Assembly (NCBI GenBank): GCA_020846515.1 | Contig: JADLDX010000893.1 | Coordinates: 1 to 7,481, forward strand | Reading direction: 5' to 3' | Length of the DNA stretch: 7,481 bases | Source: Pirellulaceae bacterium | GTDB lineage: Bacteria; Planctomycetota; Planctomycetia; Pirellulales; Pirellulaceae | Notes under the pieces: model-generated | The model's database searches: none | The model's input: the letters and a program-made list of their open reading frames with translations, nothing else | What the model was told of the DNA's origin: nothing | Made by a program: the position numbers and the translations under genes | In this document: positions 1 through 6,076 of the stretch, in pieces | How positions within the stretch are numbered: the first letter of the stretch is position 1 | Layout: every line of letters begins with the position of its first letter

Positions 1-72
1 CGTAACGGCGCAAGCCGTACGGTGAGTTTCCTAGCAAATCAACGTCGGTACCGGACGGCTCGCGCCGTGCCG
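1..72. repeat. REP/BIME-like pair of inverted hairpin units
   Basis: Two short units lie in opposite orientation. Unit A (1-23) contains the stem ACGGC (5-9) and GCCGT (14-18) closed by a GCAA loop. Unit B (50-72) contains the stem ACGGC (55-59) and GCCGT (64-68) with a TCGC loop. The reverse complement of 1-23 matches 50-72 at 19 of 23 positions by hand alignment, so B is an inverted copy of A with 26 bp between them. Paired, inverted, hairpin-forming intergenic units are typical of bacterial REP/BIME elements. That this is such a family is inferred; copies elsewhere in the genome cannot be seen here. The element touches the left edge and may be incomplete. Confidence 0.55.
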
Positions 73-84
73 CTTCTAATCAGT

Positions 85-104
85 CGCTAGCGCTAGCGTA
101 CGGT
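85..104. repeat. 14-bp perfect palindrome with a repeat-shared flank
   Basis: CGCTAGCGCTAGCG (85-98) is a perfect 14-bp palindrome built from overlapping GCTAGC. It runs into CGTACGGT (97-104), an 8-mer that also occurs in the first hairpin unit (16-23). The shared 8-mer suggests this is a third, diverged part of the same intergenic repeat cluster rather than an independent operator. A protein-binding site for the downstream gene cannot be excluded. Confidence 0.4.
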
Positions 105-116
105 TTAGCCCGACTC

Positions 117-299
117 ATGATCGACGCTAGAAAACGCCTGGAACGTCCTGTAGTCGATGGTTCTCGAACCGCCGGTAGTCAACTTGTATGGTTTTGGCTG
201 CGCCGCCCCTATATACTGGAGTCTTCCCGCCTATTGCCTCGCAAGGCACTCACCACCGTTGACTCCTGCCTAAGTTCCGCCTTCCCACTAGGAGATCGT
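117..299 (+). other. Leader of the plus-strand DUF1501 gene, probably untranslated
   Basis: The reading frame of the downstream gene stays open back to an ATG at 117, adding 61 residues. The added peptide has no signal-peptide character and the ATG at 117 has no Shine-Dalgarno (the preceding bases are TAGCCCGACTC), so I treat the stretch as leader. It contains a dyad GGTTC/GAACC (159-163 and 166-170, two-base centre). It also has a TATACT hexamer (212-217) that could be a -10 box, but no convincing -35 lies 16-18 bp upstream. The promoter of the gene is therefore not resolved. Confidence 0.45.
290..295 (+). promoter_or_regulatory. Shine-Dalgarno fixing the start at 300
   Basis: AGGAGA sits five bases before the ATG at 300. 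This is the only strong ribosome binding site near the 5' end of the gene and, with the twin-arginine motif just after the start, decides for 300 over the ATG at 117. Confidence 0.75.
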
Positions 300-1640
300 A
301 TGTTTTCAATCTACGGAAAGCCGCAGAGGCTCTGCACTGGTTGGACGCGCCGCGAACTGCTGACTGTTGGAGCCCTGGGGCTGGGTGGTATGGCTTTGCC
401 CGATCTGCTGCGGGCTGAGCAGGCCAATGGCGTCCGCAACTCGCGTAAAGCCGTCATCATGATCTACATGTGCGGCGCGCCACCGCACCAGGACATGTAC
501 GATCTGAAGATGTCGGCACCGTCTGAAATTCGTGGTGAGTTCAAGCCCATACCAACGAATGTGGCTGGTATACAGATTTGCGAACATCTGCCGCGGTTGG
601 CCAAGATCATGGACAAGTTGGTACCGCTGCGTTCCGTTTACGGTTCGCCAGATGGTGACCATGATTCGTACATTTGTTACACGGGCCGATCGAAACGTAA
701 ACAAGTGCCTGGTGAATGGCCATCGCTTGGGGCCACGCTGGCCAAATTGCAAGGCGCACGAACGCCTGAAGTTCCGCCGTTCATCGGACTTTGTCCAAAG
801 ACTGGTCATCCACCATATGGCTCACCTGGACATCCAGGCTTTTTAGGTGTGGCCAATAGCGCGTTTCGACCCAATGGGGAAGCCATGGCCAACATGCAGT
901 TGCAGGGCATCTCCGCCGACAGGCTTTCCGACCGTCGATCATTGTTGGGATCGTTAGACCGTATCCGTCGTGACATCGACGCCTCAGGCTCGATGAGCGG
1001 TTTAGACTCGTTTCAGCAACAAGCGATGAATTTACTGACCTCGAGTCGATTGCGTGAAGCCTTGGATCTGTCGCAGGAAGATCCAGCCACGCGCGAGCGT
1101 TATGGACAAGGTGACACGAAGAACTATGGTGATGGCGCGCCACGCAATCTAGAACACTTCTTGTTGGCCCGTCGTTTGGTCGAAGCCGGCGCTCGTTGTG
1201 TTACGCTGAACTTCGGCCGCTGGGATTTTCACAGCAGCAACTTCTCAGAGTTCAAGAACACGCATGCTCCGCAGTTTGATCAAGGTCTAAGTGCCCTGGT
1301 AGAAGACCTACACGCCCGGGGACTCGATAAAGATGTCTCGGTAATCGCTTGGGGTGAGTTTGGTCGAACCCCGATCATCAACAAGGACGCTGGTCGAGAC
1401 CACTGGCCGCGCGTTGGCGGTGGTTTGCTGGCCGGCGGCGGACTGCGCACGGGACAAGTCATTGGTGCCACAGATCGTTTGGGTGGCGAAATCGCGGAAC
1501 GTCCTGTGCATTTCGGCGAGGTCTTCGCCACTCTTTATCATCAATTGGGTATCAACCCGCTGACCACCACGGTCAATGACCCGACTGGCCGCCCGCACTA
1601 TTTGGTCGATGGCTACGAGCCGATGCCGGAACTGATTTAA
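300..1640 (+). CDS. DUF1501 family exported protein (shorter type)
   Basis: The product is 446 residues. The N-terminus has a twin-arginine motif (TRRELL, residues 16-21), a short hydrophobic stretch (LTVGALGLGGMALP, 21-34) and a polar region, so Tat export is likely. The body matches the DUF1501 family, which belongs to the alkaline-phosphatase-like superfamily: MCGAPPHQDMYDLK near residues 57-70, a conserved DGDHDSY (118-124), WDFH (308-311), EFGRTP (353-358) and GRDHWP (365-370). The Asp and His of the last motif are candidate metal ligands by analogy with that superfamily. The substrate and reaction are unknown. Length is usual for the shorter DUF1501 type. The gene faces the second DUF1501 gene tail to tail across 144 bp and has no DUF1549/DUF1553 partner in view, although one could lie beyond the left edge. 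The start at 300 is chosen over the ATG at 117 because of AGGAGA five bases upstream and the Tat motif. Confidence 0.88.
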   Translation: MFSIYGKPQRLCTGWTRRELLTVGALGLGGMALPDLLRAEQANGVRNSRKAVIMIYMCGAPPHQDMYDLKMSAPSEIRGEFKPIPTNVAGIQICEHLPRLAKIMDKLVPLRSVYGSPDGDHDSYICYTGRSKRKQVPGEWPSLGATLAKLQGARTPEVPPFIGLCPKTGHPPYGSPGHPGFLGVANSAFRPNGEAMANMQLQGISADRLSDRRSLLGSLDRIRRDIDASGSMSGLDSFQQQAMNLLTSSRLREALDLSQEDPATRERYGQGDTKNYGDGAPRNLEHFLLARRLVEAGARCVTLNFGRWDFHSSNFSEFKNTHAPQFDQGLSALVEDLHARGLDKDVSVIAWGEFGRTPIINKDAGRDHWPRVGGGLLAGGGLRTGQVIGATDRLGGEIAERPVHFGEVFATLYHQLGINPLTTTVNDPTGRPHYLVDGYEPMPELI

Positions 1641-1663
1641 TTTAGGGGTAGACACAGCCGGGA

Positions 1664-1721
1664 CCCAGGGTACGCAGCTTCGCCGCGAACCCTGGGCTTT
1701 GGAATGAAACGCCGTTGGCGT
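1664..1721. repeat. Double-hairpin intergenic element between convergent genes
   Basis: CCCAGGGT (1664-1671) and ACCCTGGG (1689-1696) form an 8-bp stem. CGC (1673-1675) and GCG (1685-1687) can extend it inside after one A-A mismatch. Shortly after comes ACGCC (1709-1713), loop GTT, GGCGT (1717-1721). Neither hairpin is followed by a T-run on either strand, so a classical intrinsic terminator is not supported. The position between two convergent stop codons (1640 and 1785) would suit a bidirectional transcription barrier. From general familiarity, similar CCCAGGGT/ACCCTGGG elements followed by a short GTTGG-type hairpin recur between planctomycete genes; this window alone cannot show that. Confidence 0.55.
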
Positions 1722-1784
1722 ATGTGCGATCGGCGTATTCGTTCGTTCAGAATGTGGCTGCGGTTGTGGCCGTGAATAAACTTC

Positions 1785-3176
1785 TTAAGCGATCACTTGA
1801 TGCACGACGTTCCCATGGATGTCGGTCAGGCGGAAGTCTCTGCCTGAGTAGCGATAGGTCAACTGAGTATGATCCAGTCCCATCAAGTGCAGAATGGTGG
1901 CGTGTAGGTCATGAGTATGCACGGGATCCTCGGCGGCTGTGGCACCGTACTCATCCGATACTCCGAAACTGGAACCACCTTTCACTCCGCCACCGGCCAG
2001 GAAACAGGTGAAGTTGCGGTTGTAGTGGCCTCGGCCTTTGGGTGTCGCATCCTCATAAGGCGTCCGACCAAACTCGGAACATCCCACAATCAACGTGTCG
2101 TCCAACAAACCTCGCTGATTCAGGTCTTTGATCAAACCGGCTATCGGTCGGTCAACTTTCTTGGCCAGACCAGCATGTTGGTTGATATCGCCATGGTGGT
2201 CCCAATTGGTATTGGAACCCACGTCAAATAAATTGACGACTCTTACGCCCCGTTCCACCAGTCGCCGCGCCGTTAGGCACTGAGCGGCGAAGGAAGCGGG
2301 ATCCGAAGTATCCTGACCATACATGTCCAGGACATGCTGGGGCTCTTGTCGGATATCAAATGCCTCGGGAGCTTCGCGCATCAGTCCATAGGCTGTATCA
2401 AATGAGGTCATCCGCGACTGTAAATCAATTTCGCGACCGTGTGCCTGGAAGTGCTCGGCGTTCAAATCGCGAAGCATCAGGCTTTCCAGTTCGCGGCGGG
2501 AAACCGAGGCGACTGGACTGGTTACATTGGGCAGCGGATTGGAACCAGGAAACAAGCGTGTGCCCTTGTGATACCCAGGCAGAAAGCTAGAGTCCCACGC
2601 CAGGTAAGCATTGTAGGGTTCCTTCGCAGCCAACACGACAAACGGCGGCAAGTTGGTATTCAGCGTCCCTAATCCGTAGCTCAACCAGGAACCAATGCTG
2701 TGTATCGGTATGGTGATCGAGCCGGTTAACATGCCCAGCGTGGCGGCCGAATGGCCAGCCGAATCACCGCGTACGGTGTGCATAAAGCACATTTGATCGG
2801 CGACCGAACCAACGTTAGTGAATAGTTCACTAATCATCTTGCCACACTCACCATACGGCTGGAATTTCCAGGGCGATGCCTTGAGTGGCTTTTGCCCCTC
2901 TTTGACGACTTTGCCGTGGTCTCGCTGCAGCAGCGGCTTGTAATCAAAGGTATCGACGTGCGAAAATCCGCCGGTGAAAAAGAACAAGATCAAATGCTTG
3001 GCTCGCGCCGGGTGGTGGCCAGGTTTCGGAGCTAGCGGATGACCACCACCGACCGTGGCGGCTTGCACCAACTGGTGGTGTAACGAGTGACCTGCCGTGG
3101 CTCCAGCGATCGAAGCGGTCGCCGTGGTGGCTTGCCGTAGAAACGCTCGGCGATTGGAACGTATGGTTTGCATCAT
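1785..3176 (-). CDS. DUF1501 family exported protein (longer, DUF1549-partnered type)
   Basis: The product is 463 residues. A twin-arginine motif (NRRAFLR, residues 8-14) is followed by an Ala/Thr-rich, weakly hydrophobic stretch (ATTATASIAGATAG, 16-29), consistent with Tat export. Family motifs appear in the expected order: TGGFSHVDTFDYKP (68-81), NWDHHGD (324-330), SEFGRTP (367-373), FLAGGGVKGG (392-401) and DLHATILHLMGLDH (423-436). The C-terminus reads GRDFRLTDIHG (445-455), typical of DUF1501 proteins encoded beside DUF1549/DUF1553 genes. The usual GRDH motif is GRGH here (381-384), so one acidic residue is replaced by Gly. The gene starts 36 bp after the stop of the cytochrome-type gene on the same strand, so co-transcription is likely. 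Two adjacent ATGs (3176 and 3173) are possible starts. The nearest purine-rich site is a weak GGTGG about 12 bases upstream, so translation may depend partly on the upstream gene. The reaction is unknown. Confidence 0.9.
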   Translation of the reverse strand: MMQTIRSNRRAFLRQATTATASIAGATAGHSLHHQLVQAATVGGGHPLAPKPGHHPARAKHLILFFFTGGFSHVDTFDYKPLLQRDHGKVVKEGQKPLKASPWKFQPYGECGKMISELFTNVGSVADQMCFMHTVRGDSAGHSAATLGMLTGSITIPIHSIGSWLSYGLGTLNTNLPPFVVLAAKEPYNAYLAWDSSFLPGYHKGTRLFPGSNPLPNVTSPVASVSRRELESLMLRDLNAEHFQAHGREIDLQSRMTSFDTAYGLMREAPEAFDIRQEPQHVLDMYGQDTSDPASFAAQCLTARRLVERGVRVVNLFDVGSNTNWDHHGDINQHAGLAKKVDRPIAGLIKDLNQRGLLDDTLIVGCSEFGRTPYEDATPKGRGHYNRNFTCFLAGGGVKGGSSFGVSDEYGATAAEDPVHTHDLHATILHLMGLDHTQLTYRYSGRDFRLTDIHGNVVHQVIA

Positions 3177-3212
3177 CTGAGCACTTTACCACCAGTAAAT
3201 TGGGTTCAAACT

Positions 3213-5768
3213 TCAGTCCACGTAGAAGAACTCATTGGAAGCCATCAAGGCGCGAGCCAAACTGGCCCAGGCCTCGGGCTCTATACTGTCGGCAGGTTGA
3301 CCTTCCGTAGCCAGCAATTGCGCATAATGAGATACAAACTTGGTGCACTTCTCTGACTCAACAGGCGTTGGCCGACGACCATAGACCTGTAGATAGGCTG
3401 ACTGAATTCGCTGAGAGCTGTCTTCTGTTTGAGTCAAGAGCTGGCGAGCAAACGCGGTCGCCTGCTGATGGACTTGAAGGTTGTTCAATAGGTAGAGGGC
3501 TTGCAATGGCACCGTCGAACTATCGCGACTGGGCGTCGACAAACTAGGATCGGCGCCGTTAAACAACGAGAGGTATGGGTGGGCATGCAACCGCTGGACC
3601 ATCAAATACACACTGCGGTGATCCGACGGGTAGCTGACCGCATTGAATTGATGATGAGCCGTAAAACGCCACTTGGCAGGCTCGGGGAATGGATGCGGAC
3701 CGGGACGCGAGAGATCCAGCGTACCGCTGAGCATCAGAATGGTGTCGCGGAGCGATTCAGCATCCAGACGCCGTCGATCAAATCGCCAATACAGCGTGTT
3801 GCCCGCGTCGATCTCGATGTTGCGAGCATCGGCTTGCGTCGAAAGTTGATATGTCTTGGATAACATGATTGTGCGATGCATCGACTTGATGGACCAACGC
3901 GAGGCGATAAACTCGCCGGCCAACCAATCCAGCAATGCGGGGTGCGTGGGAGGCGTCCCGCGGAAACCAAAATCCGATGGCGTGGCCACCAGCGGTTTGC
4001 CGAAATGGTATTGCCAAATGCGGTTGGCCATCACGCGGGCCGTCAGTGGGCTGGCGCGGGCGGTCAGCCAGTTGGCGAACTCCAATCGACCACTGGTGCC
4101 TGCGGGTATTTGCAGCGTGCTATCGTCGAGCACCTTGGGCACACCACGACGCACGGTACTACTTTCGGAAGTGCGCGGATTACCATTCGTTTGGATGGGC
4201 ACATCGGTCGGCTCCAGTTCGCCAACTGCATAAGCCGTCGGGACGTCGGCCAACGGATCCGCTTTTTCCAAGGCAGCTAACTTCTCGCGCAGAGTCTTGA
4301 GCTGTGTTGCGATTTCTGTGCTGTCCGAAGGCGTTTCAGTGGACGCCGGTGATTTGGCTGCTTCCGCTCCACCGCTAGTTTCTGCGGATTTGACAGCCGT
4401 ATCGCCGGCTGGTTTTGTTGAAGTCGAATTAGAAGTCGAACTGGTCGCCTCAGCCGATTTCTGCTCTAGCGCTGCGACTTGCGTTTTGAGTTCCGCAACC
4501 TGAGCTTGATGAGCGGCAATCTTTGCCTGTGTTTGCGCGGGTGGCAGCAGAGGGGCAAACTTGGTCTGCTTGCGGACTTCTTCAGCACCAGCGAACGGAT
4601 ACTGCGTACTGGCAAAGAAACCGTAGAGCGCGTAGTAGTCTTGCATGGTGAGCGGTTCGAACTTGTGATCGTGACATCTCGCACAACGAATCGACAAACC
4701 CAAGATGGCCGGACCCAGCGTGGTGAGCGTGTCTTCGATGATCAGATGCATGTCTTCCAGTTCACGCGTACCGATGCGTTTGGATTGGGCGATAAAGCCG
4801 GTGGCGGTTACCAGACGCGCATACTCCGCTGCGCTGGTCTGAGGATCAGCTTTCGCCAAGATGTCTCCAGCCAACTGTTCGCGCAAAAATTGATCGTAGG
4901 GCAAGTCGGCGTTAAGCGCATCGATAACGTAGTCGCGATAGAGATAAGCTTGCGGAATCGGATAGTCCGCATTGTCACCAGCGGTGTCGGCATATCGCAC
5001 CAGGTCCAGCCAATGTCGCCCCCAACGTTCCCCGTATCGTTGCGAACTGAGTAACTGGTCGATCACGGTCCCGAAGGCACTGGGCGATTCATCAGCCATG
5101 AAAGCTTCGATTTGTTCTGGTGTCGGCGGCAGACCAACCAGATCGAAGTAAGCGCGTCGTATCAGCGAAGTCTTGTCAGCTAGCTCAACCGGCTTTAGTC
5201 CCTTTTTATTTCGCTCGGCGGCGATGAACTGGTCGATCGGCCTACTGGCCCAGCCTTGCGGGTCTAACGGTATCGGCGTGTTGCTCAGCGGTTCAAAGGC
5301 CCAGTGCTTTTTGTTGCTGGGAATTGGCGTCGAATGTGATGCCGGCCACTTGGCACCTGACTCGATCCAACGCGTCAAGTCTTCTACGGCCTGCTTGGGT
5401 AGTGGAGCATCCGGTGGCATGTGGAGTTCGCCCTCGCGACGTACGGCGCGAAGTATCAAGCTACTATCTGGCTTACCAGCCTGCAAGAGCGGGCCGGTCT
5501 CTCCGCCTTTCAACAGGGCCGCGTGTGAGTCCAACCGCAATCCGCCACTGGCCTGCTTGGGGCCATGACACTCAATACATGAATCAGCCAAGAGCGGACG
5601 TATCTTCGTTTCAAAGAACGTCTCCTCCTCAGCATTGGCCTTTGCTGGATCATTGGCTACAGCTGGTTCGCTGGCGATTGCTGGATCGCTGGCTAGGGCA
5701 GAGTACACAGCCAGGCTGAGCGACCACATGCAGGCCAGGCGCCAAAACCGAATGCTTCCCAATTGCAT
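3213..5768 (-). CDS. PSCyt1-DUF1549-DUF1553 planctomycete cytochrome protein
   Basis: The product is 851 residues. A Sec-type signal peptide (MQLGSIRFWRLACMWSLSLA onward, likely cleavage after ALA at 24-26) leads into a repetitive Ala/Pro/Asp linker (27-45). The PSCyt1 cytochrome c module follows: CIECH (64-68) is a heme-c motif and Met117 in HMPP is a candidate axial ligand. DUF1549 covers roughly 174-388 and contains RYGERWGRHWLDLVRYADT and the second CxxCH-type motif CARCHDH (362-368). Residues 415-502 are a coiled coil split by a Ser/Thr/Ala/Glu-rich segment. DUF1553 covers roughly 541-848, with ANRIWQYHFG and SLFNGADPS. Such proteins are envelope-located and almost always encoded with a DUF1501 partner, as here. 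An electron-transfer role is suggested only by the heme motifs. The ATG at 5768 is preferred over an in-frame TTG at 5804 because GGAG lies nine bases upstream and the signal peptide then starts properly. Confidence 0.92.
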   Translation of the reverse strand: MQLGSIRFWRLACMWSLSLAVYSALASDPAIASEPAVANDPAKANAEEETFFETKIRPLLADSCIECHGPKQASGGLRLDSHAALLKGGETGPLLQAGKPDSSLILRAVRREGELHMPPDAPLPKQAVEDLTRWIESGAKWPASHSTPIPSNKKHWAFEPLSNTPIPLDPQGWASRPIDQFIAAERNKKGLKPVELADKTSLIRRAYFDLVGLPPTPEQIEAFMADESPSAFGTVIDQLLSSQRYGERWGRHWLDLVRYADTAGDNADYPIPQAYLYRDYVIDALNADLPYDQFLREQLAGDILAKADPQTSAAEYARLVTATGFIAQSKRIGTRELEDMHLIIEDTLTTLGPAILGLSIRCARCHDHKFEPLTMQDYYALYGFFASTQYPFAGAEEVRKQTKFAPLLPPAQTQAKIAAHQAQVAELKTQVAALEQKSAEATSSTSNSTSTKPAGDTAVKSAETSGGAEAAKSPASTETPSDSTEIATQLKTLREKLAALEKADPLADVPTAYAVGELEPTDVPIQTNGNPRTSESSTVRRGVPKVLDDSTLQIPAGTSGRLEFANWLTARASPLTARVMANRIWQYHFGKPLVATPSDFGFRGTPPTHPALLDWLAGEFIASRWSIKSMHRTIMLSKTYQLSTQADARNIEIDAGNTLYWRFDRRRLDAESLRDTILMLSGTLDLSRPGPHPFPEPAKWRFTAHHQFNAVSYPSDHRSVYLMVQRLHAHPYLSLFNGADPSLSTPSRDSSTVPLQALYLLNNLQVHQQATAFARQLLTQTEDSSQRIQSAYLQVYGRRPTPVESEKCTKFVSHYAQLLATEGQPADSIEPEAWASLARALMASNEFFYVD
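4263..4526 (-). other. Segment coding the coiled-coil and low-complexity insert
   Basis: This part of the cytochrome-type gene encodes residues 415-502, between DUF1549 and DUF1553. Two helices with heptad-like Leu/Val/Ala spacing (AKIAAHQAQVAELKTQVAAL at 415-434, and TQLKTLREKLAALEK at 488-502) flank about 50 residues rich in Ser, Thr, Ala and Glu. The arrangement suggests two helices that pair across a flexible, probably disordered spacer. No catalytic motif is visible. Confidence 0.7.
5644..5697 (-). repeat. Three 18-bp in-frame tandem repeats
   Basis: Three consecutive 18-bp units start at 5644, 5662 and 5680, each beginning GCTGG on the plus strand and sharing most positions (for example GCTGGATCATTGGCTACA and GCTGGATCGCTGGCTAGG). 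On the coding strand they give a six-residue repeat of the form (S/N)(D/E)PAxA, just after the predicted signal-peptide cleavage site. The array keeps the frame, so a change in copy number would alter only the length of the linker ahead of the heme domain. Confidence 0.8.
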
Positions 5769-5777
5769 GACGGCTGT

Positions 5778-5781
5778 CTCC
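5778..5781 (-). promoter_or_regulatory. Shine-Dalgarno for the cytochrome-type gene
   Basis: GGAG on the minus strand lies nine bases before the ATG at 5768. It falls inside the alternative upstream reading (TTG at 5804), which has no comparable site, and so supports 5768 as the start. Confidence 0.65.
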
Positions 5782-5806
5782 ACGGTGAGTTTTAGATGCG
5801 GCAAGA

Positions 5807-5829
5807 GCCGGACGCCAATGCGTGCCGGC
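5807..5829 (-). promoter_or_regulatory. Strong hairpin in the leader, just upstream of the ribosome binding site
   Basis: GCCGG (5807-5811) pairs with CCGGC (5825-5829), and ACGC (5812-5815) pairs with GCGT (5820-5823). This gives nine base pairs with one bulged base (5824) and a four-base loop. It ends about 25 bases before the GGAG site, so it would lie in the 5' untranslated region of the cytochrome-DUF1501 transcript. It may influence translation or mRNA stability, or may be a repeat unit like those elsewhere in the window. It matches no riboswitch class I know. Confidence 0.5.
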
Positions 5830-5914
5830 CAGTAGTTGGTGCGAGTGTATCAGGCAAGTATATTGGGCAACTCGAAATGCTCGACCGACCAAACCTGCCC
5901 CCAGAATCAAGACA

Positions 5915-5933
5915 TTGATCCAGGACTGATCAA
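5915..5933. promoter_or_regulatory. Inverted repeat, possible operator (TTGATC-N7-GATCAA)
   Basis: TTGATC (5915-5920) and GATCAA (5928-5933) are perfect six-base inverted arms around a seven-base centre. The site lies about 65 bp downstream of the predicted transcription start in the operon leader. Dyads of this size often bind dimeric regulators, but no cognate regulator is encoded in the window and the spacing does not fit the FNR/CRP pattern. Confidence 0.3.
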
Positions 5934-5944
5934 CGCATCATCAA

Positions 5945-5956
5945 AGGCTCGAGCCT
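5945..5956. promoter_or_regulatory. 12-bp perfect palindrome
   Basis: AGGCTCGAGCCT reads the same on both strands. It is 11 bp from the TTGATC/GATCAA dyad and about 50 bp downstream of the predicted -10 box. It could be a second half of a regulatory region or a chance palindrome; nothing else in the sequence decides. Confidence 0.25.
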
Positions 5957-6004
5957 GCCACCAACCATTCCGAGCGACCAACCTTTTAGTAACCACCACC
6001 GTAG

Positions 6005-6033
6005 AGTATAGAAGAATTGGAGGGCCATGCCAA
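6005..6033 (-). promoter_or_regulatory. Sigma-70-like promoter for the cytochrome-DUF1501 operon
   Basis: On the minus strand a -35 box TTGGCA (6033-6028) and a -10 box TATACT (6010-6005) are separated by exactly 17 bp. Each differs from the consensus hexamer at one base. Transcription would begin near 5998 and leave a leader of about 230 bases before the ATG at 5768. A second TATACT (5862-5857) is closer to the gene but has no usable -35. Planctomycete promoters are poorly characterised, so this rests on the general bacterial consensus. Confidence 0.5.
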
Positions 6034-6076
6034 ACTAGACTTACCGTGGAATATCAGTTTTATTTTGGATTGGCGA

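Noticed and set aside
159..170. GGTTCTCGAACC resembling a tRNA T-arm
   Set aside because: No acceptor, anticodon or D-arm pairing is present at the expected distances; it is only a short dyad.
306..809. Minus-strand open frame of 167 residues within the first DUF1501 gene
   Set aside because: It is antisense to a well-supported coding region and its Arg/His/Thr-rich composition is typical of a shadow frame.
1664..1740. Classical intrinsic terminators for the convergent genes
   Set aside because: The stems are convincing but no run of T follows either of them on either strand.
4479..5054. Plus-strand open frame of 191 residues opposite the cytochrome-type gene
   Set aside because: It lies wholly antisense to a gene with clear family motifs throughout. 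The translation shows no recognisable domain or signal sequence and no convincing ribosome binding site.
5730..5768. Possible lipoprotein lipobox (LAC, residues 11-13) in the cytochrome-type protein
   Set aside because: The Cys comes before the hydrophobic core, not after it, and an ALA-S cleavage site at residues 24-27 fits a normal signal peptide better.
5650..5910. Minus-strand open frame of 86 residues overlapping the start of the cytochrome-type gene
   Set aside because: It needs a TTG start, lies in a different frame across a confident signal peptide and linker, and its composition is not protein-like.
5915..5933. FNR/CRP-type site
   Set aside because: The FNR pattern is TTGAT-N4-ATCAA; here the corresponding arms are nine bases apart.
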